A DNA stretch of 64,000 nt from Sipunculus nudus. Lineage: Eukaryota; Annelida; Sipuncula; Golfingiida; Sipunculidae. Shown one piece after another: positions 33,701 to 57,950 of the stretch; positions within the stretch are counted from its first letter, which is position 1; every line of letters begins with the position of its first letter. The DNA is taken from assembly GCA_026874595.1 (NCBI GenBank), contig CM049316.1:3486339-3550338 (forward strand), read 5' to 3'. The notes under the pieces are model-generated. The model did no database searches. It saw only the letters and a program-made list of their open reading frames with translations, and was not told the origin of the DNA. The position numbers were made by a program, and so were the translations under genes.

Positions 33701-36700
33701 TTAAGTCTGATGCATGGGGCTGACCACGCTTAGGTGAGAAAGGCAGTTGCCCCGAGTGAACTGTGACAAATTTGCTAGCTCAGGCTACTGCACTGAGTGA
33801 ACTCATGACCTGCAACTGGCTAGACTGGGTGAACTTTTGACCTGTACCTGGCTGCACTAAGTGAACTCTTGACCTGTTGCCTAATCTGATACAGTTGGCA
33901 GTCTGCCAAAGCTATAAATAGATTGGCTCCACATGCAGCCCTGAGGGGCATGACACCCATGAGGTGATCACGTGGTGCCCATGAGGTGTTCACATGTCAC
34001 CCATGAGGGGATCACATGCCTTGTGCTTGGCTGCACTGACTGAACTCTTGACCTATATCTGGCTGCACTGAATGAAATCTTGATCTATCGCCAAATCTTA
34101 AACAGTTTGCAGTTTCTAAACCTATGTGAATATACAGACACAATCATGGCCTGTTGGCAAATCTGTTTACACGTACTGAAAGTTTGGCTAAAATGCATTT
34201 TTTTTCAAGCTGAAATATTCATAAACTTTTATCAAAATATCTAGAAAAATAAAAGATTCAGTTCTTTCATTGTTAAAACAGGTCAATGTAGGTGGCACCA
34301 CAAAATCTGCAACTTAAAATATGAGTCATGTGACCAACATTTGCACAATACTTGGTAATGCTACCTTCTGTCATTTCTGAGATAACTATGTCAGTATGCT
34401 TACTTGGCCAAATGACTGTTCAAATTCGTTTAACTCCACTAAAATCTATCAAATGCAAACCATTGCCTCTGGGATCATTTCTGTAAAATATTGAACAATT
34501 TGGCTGGACCGTTTACAAGAAGACTTTTAAAGGTTTTTCAGCTTTTCCCCTATAAAATCTAAATAAAAGCAGATAGCAAAAAATAAGCTGAATCCCACAT
34601 TTGATATGTGACAGGTTATTGCATAAAATCTGGGGATGGTAGCTCCTGATATTCCTGAGAAATTATGGGTTGATATACAGATGAACAATGACCCCCGTAC
34701 AAAAAAAGGTCAATGCAGGTGGTGCCACCAAAACCTGAATTTCACATATGACTCATGTGACCAACACTGGCATAAAATTTGGTGATGATTGCTCTGGCCG
34801 TTTCTGAGATTGTCATGAGATTGTCATTTTAGTATGCTTTTTTGGACAGATGACTAAGTTCAACTTCCTGTAATTCGGCCAAAATTCACAGAACTTAAAC
34901 CATCTGAAAAACTTGAGAGAGATGGTTATAAAAGATTATTTCTGTGAAATATTGAACCAATTGGCATGACCGTTTTGGAGGAGAAGATTTTTAAAGGTAT
35001 TTTAGCTTTTTTTCTATAAAATCTGACAAAATGCAGATTTTTTCAGATGGCAAATTTTTTGCATTAAATTTCATGATGCTAGCTCCAGTCGCTTTCGAAA
35101 TAGTATGGGTTAATGTATACCTGTGATTGTAAACATGGCCTGGCATGAGGAATATCTAAAATCATAAATCTACATTTTTTAAAAGTTTTAAAAAAATATT
35201 CTTGTCAATATTAACCATAGATAACCTAAAATCTAAATGTCTGGAGGCATGATGTAACAGATGCTGATTAACTGGTGCCAGGCTTGATGGATCTGCTTCA
35301 CACAGCTAACATATATGGTAAAATGACTCAATTCAATCTTTATATTTCAGCCAAAATTCATTCTTTGGAACCATAAAAAAAAATTATTAAAAGAATTATT
35401 CAGGGGATTATTCTTGTAAAATATTAAACAAATTGGCCTCAGTGGCGTTAGTAAAAAACGTTTTGCAGGTTTATAACTCATATGGGAGAATAAAGCTAAA
35501 TGGCTAAGTTAAGCTTCCCATAACTAAGCCAAAAATCAATGAACCAAAACCATTTGAACAAACTTGAATTATCAACATCTAAGGATAATTAATGTGTGAG
35601 ATTTAAGAATTTGGCCCAGTGGTTTTTGAGAAGAAGATCTTTGTAGCCACTGAGCTAAAATAGGCTGTTATGGCATATGACTAAATTCAGCTTCCCGTAA
35701 CTCAGCCAAAAGTCACTGAACTGAGACTATTTGAACAAACTTCAGAAAGCACTACCCTAGGATCATTTCTGTGTGATATTAAACAATTTGGCCATATGGT
35801 ATCAGAGAAGAAGTTTTTTGTAGTTGTAAGTGTGATACAGGCACTGATGACCCCGATAAAAAAAGGCCAATGCAGGTGGCACCACCAATGCCTTAATATC
35901 AGATATGACTCATGTGACCAACATTGGCATAAAATTTGGTAATGATAGCTTTAGCCATTTCTATGATTGTAATTTAAGTATGCTTTTTTGGACAGATGAC
36001 TAAGTTCAACTAGCTGTAATTTGCCAAAAATCACTGAACTTAAACCATTTGAACAAATTTGAGAGAGATTGTTCAAGGGATCATTTCTTTGAAATATTGG
36101 ACAATTTGGCTGAACAGTTTTGGAGAAGAAGATTTTTAAAGGTTTTTTATCTTTTCCCTATAAAATCAAAGAAAATGCAGTTAGCCAAAAAATAAGCAAA
36201 ATCTGATAGAGTTTTTCAGATGACTAATTTTTTTTATAAAATTTTGTTATGCTAACTCTTGCCGTTTTCAAGATAGATGTTCACATTTTTAAAGGTCTAA
36301 AAAAAATTTGTAAAAAATAAAAAAATACAGGTGGCTCCACCAATCTGCAGGAACTGATGGAACATCTCATGATCAATATGTATGCCAAAAATCATGACCA
36401 TCAGTGATGTAGTTAATGAGATATTGAAGTTTTTGTATGAAATTTTTGACTATTCTGGGGGGTACTTTGGGGCCCCATAGCTCGAAGGATATGGGTAACA
36501 GAGACCTGATTCCAGGTTTCCAAGGAGATTTTTCATGGACCTCTCTGGATGTAAAGTATGAAGATTCCAGGTTCAGTGGTTACGATTTGTGCCTTGTTAA
36601 CATACAGAAGGCCGGATGGACGATGGACAAAGAGTGATCGCTATAGCTCAGATGACTTACAGTCAGCTGAGCTAAAAATCAATTCCTGGACCAAGATGGT

Positions 36701-37792
36701 GATCCGGATCATCCCCAAATTAAATCAAATTTTCCTTGCATCCTTTCCAAGCAATCCTGAAAAATTTCATCAAAATCAATTAAGAAATTTTTGAGTAATG
36801 TTGCTAACAGAGAACATATCAATGCTGGCAAAAAAATTATCCCTGCTGCTTGTTGGCCATAACTACTCATGTAAGCGTAGCACCAGTGATACTCTATTAC
36901 TGGCACCCCCAAACCTTTTAGGGTCATTAATCAGGTGGAACCACCTGCAGGTAATTATCAAAAGTCAGTAAGTGATGAGTATATCTTTTAAATCAGGTAA
37001 AAAAAAAGCAGCAGGGGTTTCAGAAAGACAGAGCCCACATTTTACTAGTCCTTCCTCTTACAGTGGGTATTTAATTAGGGGGAAGGTTGGTTAGATAGGT
37101 GAGAGGGGCAAAGTCAGATTCTTGTAAAATTGCCACCCAGTGATTACATTGTGTCAATCACCAATGGTTGATATACAGTAGACAGTCATTAATCTGGACA
37201 GTTTGGGGGACAAGGTTTTTGTTCGGGTTTAGTATTTTGCAAGAGATTGCACCAGCATTAACCAAGCATGTTTACCAGTCTGCTGGTAAACTGAATACTG
37301 AATATTATCAGATACTGAAAGACCAAAATTAATTAACCTACCCAACAATACACTTTGGCAACAACACCATCAATACAATCAAAATATCATGTAAAATACA
37401 TTAAAAAAAATTGTACAGGTCCTGAAAAATAGAATCAGTAAGGATGCTAATTTCTGTAATATGAAGCCATCACGATGTCTAAGAATGGACTGGAAGCATT
37501 TCGGTTTAAAACATATTCTCATTTTCAATATCGGATAAAAGTGTTCGGATTAACGACGCTTTACTGCAGTTAGCGGATGCTGACGGAAGCGAACCATAAC
37601 ACGTTACATGAGGTCGCAGGGTACAGCCCATACTGGGCCATAGGGCCTGAATTCACTACACGGTGTATTGTTTATCTGCTGCAGTGACAATAAAATGCTC
37701 TCCTGGCCTGTTCATCAGTCTTTATAAACCTAAAAAGCTTACGCTGAATAAAAAATTACCTTATTCAGAATGGTCCCACGCCACAGGTTCAT
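27750..37792 (-). CDS. BOLA3: BolA-like protein 3, mitochondrial Fe-S cluster assembly factor
   Basis: BOLA3 works with GLRX5 in mitochondria to deliver [4Fe-4S] clusters to lipoate synthase and respiratory enzymes. Exons in transcript order: 37792-37760, 30412-30280, 28548-28460, 27815-27750. The phases close, giving 106 residues, close to the human 107. The N-terminus MNLWRGTILNK, then TLRSTVTCLVRGLSA, is basic, hydroxylated and free of acidic residues, as expected of a mitochondrial presequence. The BolA fold follows: EQKITSVLKKKFPSANSITV, DISGGCGAMYEIHVES, KRTVMQHRMVNQALEEEIKE, then MHGLRIHTSVPKS. The GGCGAMYE cysteine and the MHGLRI histidine, the known cluster ligands of the family, are both present. 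The start was chosen because exon 1 has an ATG with A at -3 and a phase-0 donor. The 7.3-kb first intron is mostly repeats, and an element abuts the third exon's acceptor. Confidence 0.95.
28554..29922 (-). mobile_element. Dispersed non-autonomous element, copy B
   Basis: Reverse-oriented and clearly similar to copy A (12480-14328) over most of its length. It shares the end AACAAGGGACCCATGGGTCA (28554-28573) and the start, reading TCAGCTGAGCTAAAAA in this orientation (29907-29922). It is shorter by about 480 bp, having lost an internal part. It lies in the BOLA3 intron, and its end lies only 5 bp from the exon at 28548, so it forms the pyrimidine tract of that acceptor. Confidence 0.85.
30801..33332 (-). 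mobile_element. Composite element related to copies A/B with internal tandem repeats
   Basis: It is bounded by the same kinds of ends: CAACAAGTGACCCATGGGTCA at one end (30801 on; the copy B terminus with one change) and TCAGCTGAGCTAAAAA at the other (to 33332). The interior holds diverged units of about 350-600 bp marked by TCAAATTTTCCATTATTCTG, CTAATTTCAGGTTTCCATGG and AGGTGGCACCACCAGTCTGC (marker copies near 31097, 31440, 32050 and 33090). A (GACA)-rich patch is at 32800-32850. It lies in BOLA3 intron 1. No coding capacity is visible. Confidence 0.6.
33333..36679. repeat. Cluster of degenerate interspersed/tandem repeats in BOLA3 intron 1
   Basis: Several repeat motifs recur. AGGTGGCACCACCAGTCTTG recurs near 33340, 33470 and 33610 (less exact at the last). 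CTGCACTGAGTGAACTCTTG-like phrases occur at 33790-34080. A block with GACTAAGTTCAACTTCCTGTAA, ..CCATTTGAACAAACTTGAGA and TTTTAAAGGTTTTT recurs near 34420, 34850, 35520, 35690 and 36000. The stretch ends with another TCAGCTGAGCTAAAAA terminus (to 36679). It looks like several diverged copies of long elements nested together. No gene is seen. Confidence 0.55.
36680..37759. other. Proximal part of BOLA3 intron 1
   Basis: No exon or clear repeat boundary is seen. Sequence from about 37550 onward is richer in CpG, consistent with nearness to the BOLA3 transcription start. Confidence 0.4.
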
Positions 37793-37970
37793 GCTTTGCT
37801 CTTTACTTGTTCAAGATGTGATCGGACCTTGGGCACACGCACCGAGGGTGTTGATGTTTTTAAGGTCAAGGTCGCGAACGTTACCTTTCTCACTCTCCCG
37901 TCATACGACGACAAAATAACAAACATTTGGTCCTGGGGTGATGAGTGATCAACTTGCTATTATAAATCTT
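37793..37970 (-). promoter_or_regulatory. BOLA3: Probable BOLA3 5' UTR and promoter
   Basis: This CpG-containing stretch lies just upstream of the BOLA3 ATG and contrasts with the AT-rich surroundings. It contains AAGGTCAAGGTCG (37862-37874), which matches the nuclear-receptor half-site TCAAGGTCA bound by ERR/SF1-type factors except at the last base. No TATA box is evident. The transcription start is inferred only. Confidence 0.4.
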
Positions 37971-39300
37971 CAGATTGTATCAGATAGCGTTATCATATTC
38001 GCATATTTGCCAGGAAATTTGTCGGAGGTTAAATATTCGATTTTTTTAAATTATAATTTATATAATTATCTTTATGTTAAAAATAATGTAAAGGTAATTC
38101 ATATTTAAATTATACCCAGAAATCTTAAACAATGTAATCTGAGGAATCCTAGTGGTACGGTAGTTTATATTGACCTGGTTCAAAATGATAAGGCTTGATT
38201 ATTTCTCTATTTTTTATAGTGGTTCCTCAAACAGTCACCAGGTGTCGCCAACCCCGATTTGAAGAGCTGGAAGTTTTTTTTTGTTTTTTTTTTAAAGTGG
38301 TCCCCCGTTTTTCCAGGTCCTGTTAGAGTGAACCATCACTAGTGATATCTAATGGAGGCATCTGGTACAAAAGTACAAAGATTTAATGAACACAAAATAA
38401 ATGGAAGATTGCAGGTTAAGTGAAATCAAAATGTCAATGAAGTTCCACTGCAGGTGAAACCATCAGCATGGAAGGTTCATTATAAAAGAAAATATCAAAA
38501 GGGAAATCTGTTACAGTGCAGATTTATATGAATATACATTTCACGAAACAAGTTATTGAAAAAATAAACGTGTAACATAAGAATCGCCAAGGCCTCAGGA
38601 ATGTTCATTCCTTGGAAAAGAGTCTTGATTTTCTTTAATTAATCATTCATCAAAAGTGGTGCTACTGGTGTGTAGAGGACAAGCCTTTCAATTTTTTTAT
38701 TTATCATGTAAAGTCATCAACATAGACACCTATTACTTGAAGTTGTTAAACTGGACATGGATCTATAGTCATTCACCCCATTATACAATAACCTCCTTCT
38801 AAAGCCTCTCCCAACATTGGGTTATCTATAATTACCCATTTGAAGAAAGTCTTAGTCTTGATTTACATTGTACTGAATTGTGCAGGACATATAACCCTAA
38901 TAGATCTCATTAATATTTAACGAAATAGAAGCTTAAATAAAATGTATCTAACTATCAATGACTAATCACATAACACAAATGCAGAGCTGTTTTCACTTTT
39001 TATTTCTATTATGTCTGTACAAAGAATATACACAGTAGGGTGAAGAAACAATGATATTTATCATTAAGTGACACGGAAAATCCTGATTATAAATGAAATC
39101 AATCAGAAAGCAGTTACTGGTTCTTGCAATAATAATCACATCGCACTGGGGACTTCTGAAATTATGGATAATGAATTCAAAGAACAACCGGATTCTGACT
39201 GAACAGAAAACTGTTCTCAGAAGGCTATTGACAAATGATACTATCATCTCTCAACAGAGGTCAGCACAAGGTGGTGAACAGTGGTTACATCCCTAAATTA
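37971..39300. other. Intergenic AT-rich sequence
   Basis: No coding exon is recognised. A minus-strand AATAAA (TTTATT at 38999-39004) could be a distal VPS4 poly(A) signal. Confidence 0.4.
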
Positions 39301-39732
39301 CTGTGGTTGCTTTTTTGATCGCGAGGGTTTTAATTTCGCGAAATTCGCGAATGGGAAATAATCGCGAAAATGAAACCCTCGGGAATAATCGGCCAATTGA
39401 GAATGTCCTTCTATTTAGTGTAATCAATACTAATATGGTAATAGGTTAAAACAGATAGATTTTTTTTTAATAAATTACATCCTTGCAGGTATAGGGAAAT
39501 GTAAGCCTTAAATTTGAACTATACCACCAATGCTGTGTGTGCGGGCCTATCATTATATAAGAAAATGTCACAAACTCATGACTTATTCTCATTTTATAAT
39601 ACACACAGGTATATGGCTTTGCCAAAGATTTGATATAGGTTCTTGTGAGATCGCGAATATGAAACCCTCGCAAAACATTAAAAATGGAAAAATCGCGAAA
39701 TTTCAGCCTCGCAAATATGAAGCCAACCACAG
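39301..39732. mobile_element. 432-bp MITE flanked by TA
   Basis: The ends CTGTGGTTG and CAACCACAG are inverted repeats flanked by TA on each side (39299-39300 and 39733-39734), as in Tc1/mariner-type insertions. Subterminal parts carry several TCGCGA and CGCGAAA motifs and a GAGGGTTT/AAACCCTC inverted pair. The 69-aa and 112-aa open frames that cover or overlap it have no recognised domain and are taken as chance. Confidence 0.82.
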
Positions 39733-39734
39733 TA

Positions 39735-41798
39735 TTTAATATCAAATAAAATATTTGCCTTTGTTGACATGTCACATGACACCTTACATGATGCTGATTT
39801 ACCACCTGTTGACATTTTTTCCTATTTCAAACAGATTTGAGAACTTGTCATCATAAGTTCACTTTAATTACTAGGTGTATTACTGAGACAAACGTGTAAT
39901 TTATTTCTAAGCTTGTGACATGTATTTAAATCCTACAAACATGTAGAAGGACTATGAAAAATTAATACAAAATAAAAGTATATACATAGGTCTTTATTTA
40001 TATACACGAAAGCTGGTTTGACCATTATTTGTCATCCAGGAAAGTTCCATTTTAAACCAATCTTTACCATTTTTTTCCAAGATGGCTCCTAAAAAAAAAT
40101 TTTAACTGTGGCTCCATCTGTGAACAGTGTTGGAGAATAATTTACTGTTTATACCAGTTCTTGTTTGGTGTTCACACACACATGCACAGATCATACAAAT
40201 GGCTGACATTCACTTGCACACATTTTCTCAACTTGGTATTGTTTCTTCATCCCTGATATTACAAAATGTTACAAAATTAAAGAAATAAAGGAACAAGCAG
40301 AAACTTTGTTAATATCTGTTAATATTTGTGTGCCGGGAACAACATGGTACATGAGCATTTAAAGGGTCATATTTCTCGGTCTTCCCCAGAGAAAAGGATC
40401 CATTTATACAGAAAGAAAGCACAGCTTAATAAAAGTCCTTCATCATGGCACTGACACACTGAAGTCAAGCATATTTTAACTGCACTTGTGCCTGTCAGGT
40501 AAGACACAGACACAGCATGACACTGCCTGCCAGTCAATCCAGAACACAGGTCGTTATATGTGTACCTGTCATATAAATCCCATACACTGGCTGACATGCC
40601 TACACACAGGCTAGCATGCCTGTGTACGTTGCCTTAATAGTGTGACTGTCATATTAATCACCAACAAGGCCAGGGTTCCTTTCTTTGAATCTGAAATGAC
40701 ATCCACAGGCTCACACACCTGTGTTTTTAATATTAATGTGCACAGGCCAGGACAGCACTCAAATTACAGACACGGTCCAGCATACCTGTACCCGTCATTC
40801 AAATTACATATTAAAGGTAGTATACCTTTTTATGTCAGGGATGTCACTCAAATTACATAAATAAGCCAGCATACCTTTATAATAATATGTCAGTGATGTC
40901 ACTCAAATTACATACACAGACCAGCATACCAATACCTGTCACTCAAATTACATAAACAGGCCAGTACACCCTTACCTGTCAGTCTTATAAAAAACACAGG
41001 CTAGCATATGTTAATCTGTCACTAATTAAAACATGCACAGGATAGCATGACTGTGTAACTTATTACCTGAAACTTAATTTTTTTACACTGGCCTGCACCC
41101 ATGTATATGTCACTTCAATCATACACACGAATCAGCATGCCTATGGATGTGTGTTACCCAAATTACATACTAAGGCAAGGGTACCTGCATATGTGACCTG
41201 GATTAAACACAACTTACATTGTAAGAGCTGGGGCTATGAATGGGCCATTTTTACCTACCAGGTAACACAGGTTATCAGTGATAGGTTGTTTTCTGCTGGT
41301 TTATAAATCTGCATCAAATTGATAAAATATAAATCTTGGATATCACATTTGCAGACATATCAGTTTAAGTCTGGTGCATTATCGCTTTCAAAAAATGCTT
41401 CCTACATCTATACATATTCACAGTATCTTCATGTCAGCAGTTCAAACCTGTTGACTCTACTGATACACTAAAGCAACAGAGGGTTATCATACAGATGTAC
41501 ACTATTTATGATACAGGTGTACACTCTTTATCACACAGATGTACACTCTGTCAATAATGATTTGAGATGAATTGAAAAATATTGTATGGTAACTGTGTTA
41601 GTGTAACCCTGTATGTTCTTTGAAATCTTATGTCCATCAAGTTTAAATAAACGACGAGAATTATAATATATGCTTCAATCAACACAGAAAACATGCAATA
41701 TAATTAATCAGTATGGCGTATGCTTGCTTCAGTGACTCAATGGTGATACGCAGAGAATACAAGAACCCCTTGCTATGATCTGGTGTGTGTCATTGTCA
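39735..41798 (-). other. VPS4: VPS4 3' UTR and downstream (probable)
   Basis: This follows the VPS4 stop on the minus strand. A minus-strand AATAAA (TTTATT at 39993-39998) gives a possible 1.8-kb 3' UTR. Within it, 40440-41215 is a degenerate repeat of about 40-70 bp in which CAGGC(C/T)AGCATACCTGTA-like and GTCACTCAAATTACATA phrases alternate. There is no coding exon. Confidence 0.4.
40440..41215. repeat. Degenerate tandem repeat
   Basis: Diverged units alternate AGGCCAGCATACC with CTGTCACTCAAATTACATA and vary between about 40 and 70 bp. Short open frames here are by-products. Confidence 0.65.
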
Positions 41799-54362
<12,564 letters not shown>

Positions 54363-55300
54363 TGTGATGAAAATGATGAACGGTAATTAAGAACTGACAA
54401 AATGATGCTGTTACTGGTAAAATTGTGCTCAAAGCATGTAGAAATTAAACACAAATCACCATTTGTACAATCTGTGCTTACAGTTGATGGCACATCTGAT
54501 ACATCTAAGAACTTTAAAAAGAACTGTAAAAACTGTTAATTCCTTCTCCAAGCTATCTTTATTGTACAGGTATGGTCCAATTTGTGGAATACCTCACCGT
54601 CATGTGAGGGTGAACTGCTTATCAAATGATTCCAGTGCAGTATGGGAACAGTGTGTTAGTAAACAGACCAAGGTATGACTATGTGTCATAGGTGGTCTTG
54701 GACTATTTCTCACTAAGCCACTGTGGGCATGTTTCAGAAAATAATAACATGTGAAATCACGTAATATATAGCTCATATTAAAATAAATGTTATAAGTTTC
54801 TTTGCTTGACTGCGGCGATATCACCACCACTGACAGATCTGGAGAGTGACAGACTGACAGGTGAAGGCACCCAAACAGTCACGGACGTTCATCATTTTAG
54901 ACAAATTCATTATCTTTGAAACAGCAGAGACGATTTTTATGTTCATTGAGTGAGGGGTGTTTAATAATGATTTCTTGCCTGTAACGTCGACATTTCTCCC
55001 GGTACAAGAACCAGGGTTTTCTGTGGATTTATCCAATCCTTCAGAAGAAATTTGCCTGCGGAAATGAAGTGCAGGAAGAGAGCTTTTCAAGTCTTCGAAC
55101 AAACGAGAGCATCATGTGACTAATATCACTCTCCAAGCAATTCCCATTATGACCACGGTGTTCTGTCTGAGCAACTGATAGTTCGCCAGTACTCAAATTA
55201 CACAGTCTTAGTCATATATCCGAAGTCAGAAGGCAACGGCATAGCGAGCTTAAAGTAGTGAAATAAAGAAAGATTATTGTAAACCGGTATAAATAAAAAT
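54363..55300 (-). promoter_or_regulatory. VPS4 5' flank with an unassigned minus-strand open frame
   Basis: Upstream of VPS4 exon 1 the sequence becomes less AT-rich and contains CpG (about 54810-55250), as expected near a promoter. A 93-codon minus-strand frame (55102-54821) begins MFEDLKSSLPALHFRRQISS. I do not recognise it; it has no clear domain, and nothing links it to VPS4. It could be a small gene, an exon, or chance. Confidence 0.35.
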
Positions 55301-56579
55301 ATCCAGGAAACAATTGACTGCAAATGAGGCTCCCCTAGTTTTTCAACATGGTATAGGCCCCATCCAACACACGTACGTTTGTTAGAATATTGTATAGGAC
55401 GTAATTTCGCAATAAAACGTACATTCTGAATTTAATTTAAAACAGTAGTGTATTCCTTGTATAATTTCTGTTTAATTGATCAATGGCGTAGGAAGTGAGG
55501 GCTGCATCTATGGCCACCATCATCGTTCAAATTCCTATAAATCAACCCCCCTCCCCTTCCTTTTGTTTATGGGTTCAAGAATTTTGCGGGAAAACCGGTA
55601 ATCTTTCATTTTGTTAAAATACACTGACATGTCTAAAGAAATGGCTTTTTTCGTATAAAGCTGAAGAGTTTGTGCCGGAAAAGACACTGATATTTGGGGA
55701 AATTCGCAACATTATGATGAAGGATTTTACCACAGGTAAAAGAAAACAAAACAGAAATTTAAGTTACAATTGACCTCAGGGCCGACAGATCTTTCCTGAA
55801 CATAGATATACTGCCGGTCTAATAGTTAAACGTGGTCAACAGGGGGGCTAGAACAAATCGCGGCGGTTACTGAACTTCACCACATATGTCGATTTAACGT
55901 TTAGCCCTTAAATATGTCTAAATGACTTAACCAAATTCAGACGTCTGGATCCTTCAAGTACCACCGGAAGAGTGGGGAGGCCTGTAGATTCCCGGCTGTA
56001 GGCCAGCCTACTTTACAATAGGGTGGACTGTAAATGGGTCAGTCTAAATATAGATGAGGGGTAGTAGGCCTGATGTCTCACTCGATCCCCCCCCCCCCCT
56101 TATATAAAAAACGCAGTTTTTGTGTTAAATAAGGAAGACAACTTGGTCGTATACAGACAGAAACAAATTTTAAACAGACGCAAATTACAGCCTCCAAGAA
56201 AAAAAAAATGGGGACAGATTTTCCAGGAAAAACCTAGAGCTTGTAACTGTGCTGGACAGAGCTTTCAGTATTTACTGTATGTAACTGTTGTATCTTAATA
56301 TGTTCCCCCTCCAATATTTACTATGGTGGCAAGTTTATTTAAATGAACACAGAGTCGTGAGCTTCGCTCCTCCTGCCAGGATCTCTTAGCTATTCCTTTC
56401 AAAACGTCATCGACTGTATGCACAATATAGCTTTAATTCGGTGTATCTCGTCCTAAACTTTGGAATGAATTATCGCAGTACCTGCGAACACAATCCACTC
56501 TCATCTTAAAATCCATTTGTTCAAACAGTTTTACGGATATAGTAATCAATGAACTACTGTGATATGAATTCTTGGAACG
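55301..56579. other. Intergenic sequence with one half of a dispersed duplication
   Basis: No gene is recognised. 55735-55833 and 56053-56075 are similar in order to 61718-61817 and 61818-61840 (shared TAAAAGAAAA..CAGAAATTTAAGTTA, GATATACTGCC, TCTAATAGTTAAACGT, TAGGCCTGATGTCT), with an extra stretch of about 220 bp in this copy. A poly-C run is at 56088-56098. Confidence 0.6.
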
Positions 56580-57950
56580 TTTTTAGCTCAGCTGACCATA
56601 AGTCATCTGAGCTAGGCCTATAGTCGTGGTCCATTGTCTGTCATCCGTCCGTCTGTCTGTCCATCCGTCTGTACATGTGGCACGTTTTAAAACGTAAGAC
56701 CTAGGAATCCAAAATTAGGCATAATTTTAGATGACCCCAAGATCTCCTACCAAGCCGGAAACTGGGTCTTTGCCACTTCATTCCTTTGAAAAATTTAGGA
56801 AAAACCTCAATTTTTTAAATTAAAAACCGATTTTACATTTCAGGACTGCCTAGTTTCAAAACCACTCATCTGTTTTTCCTCATATTTACCATTAATATTC
56901 CTCTATATAGTTCCTATGTACATGCCAGAAATTAGGTCTGTATAATATAATTTAAAAAAGTTATGGGCCCAATCATATTGCACTTTGTAAAAAATCAGGA
57001 AAAATATTTGGTCCTTTAACACAAAAAAGTTAAAGCTAGGGACTTTTTTCAGTAATATAACTTTAATTAATCAAAATTTAATTGTATGACCAAAATTAGA
57101 TCAAAATCTTTTAAATTTTTTAAAATATTAGCAAAATTATAAAATTGGTACCTTAAATTTTGCCCAAATTTGACTGTCGCACGTTTTTTTTCTCCTAAGT
57201 ATATTTAATTTATTTTTCACAGCCGGGATACATGTGGATTTAATCTGTTGAATTCTAAAATTTGAAAGTAAAAGCTTAAAAATTATTCTAATTATTGAAG
57301 TTTTTCAGATGCTCTAATGTATTTGCATTTTGTATATCCAAGACCCCGTACTTGCTAACTACAGCCTTGCCTCGGTAACCTTATTAGTGATGCAGCACTG
57401 GCAGATCACTCTTGCTGTTATAAACATACACTTATTCTCATGGGCCCTACCGTAACATCCCCCCCCCCCCCCCACCACCATCACCAATTATATTGCAATA
57501 CATGGTTTGTTATTGTCAACTGTTTCTCTTTAAATGAAAAGCTGTTTTTGATAATAATTTTAAATAATTAAACAAAATATAATTTAACCCATAGATAGGC
57601 ATAATCTGATAATATATGAAATAAAACGTGGATAAATAAAGATGCAATTTAAAATTGTGAATTCTGGAGTGTTATTTTCATATATTTATTGCTTTGCAAA
57701 TTTAAAAATATATTTTATAAAAAAAAGAAAGAAATAGATATGTGCATAATGTGATGTTACCTGACTAAATTAAGTAAAAATAATGATGCAATTTAGGTTT
57801 GTGAATCAATTTAAATGTTTAGATATATATATATGATATACTGTAAATATACAGTAAAATTTATAAACTTAAAAAGAATGACTTAACAAAAGAAAAAATA
57901 GGATCTAATGCAAATATTTGTTCATTATTTTCCTGTCTCAGTTGAATGGA
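56580..57950 (+). mobile_element. Diverged copy of the TTTTTAGCTCAGCTGA element (copy E)
   Basis: It begins TTTTAGCTCAGCTGACCATA, then AAGTCATCTGAGCT and a GTCC/GTCTGTC tract. It follows the order of copy A through GACCTA(G/T)GAATCCAAAATT, GTTTCAAAACCACT, TGGGCCCAATCATATTGCA-like text and a poly-C run (about 57460-57472). The distal end found in copies A and B (GACCCATGGGTCCC) is absent, so the 3' limit is approximate and the copy is probably truncated. Confidence 0.65.

Noticed and set aside
39467-39805. 112-aa minus-strand open frame
   Set aside because: It overlaps the TA-flanked MITE and has no recognisable domain.
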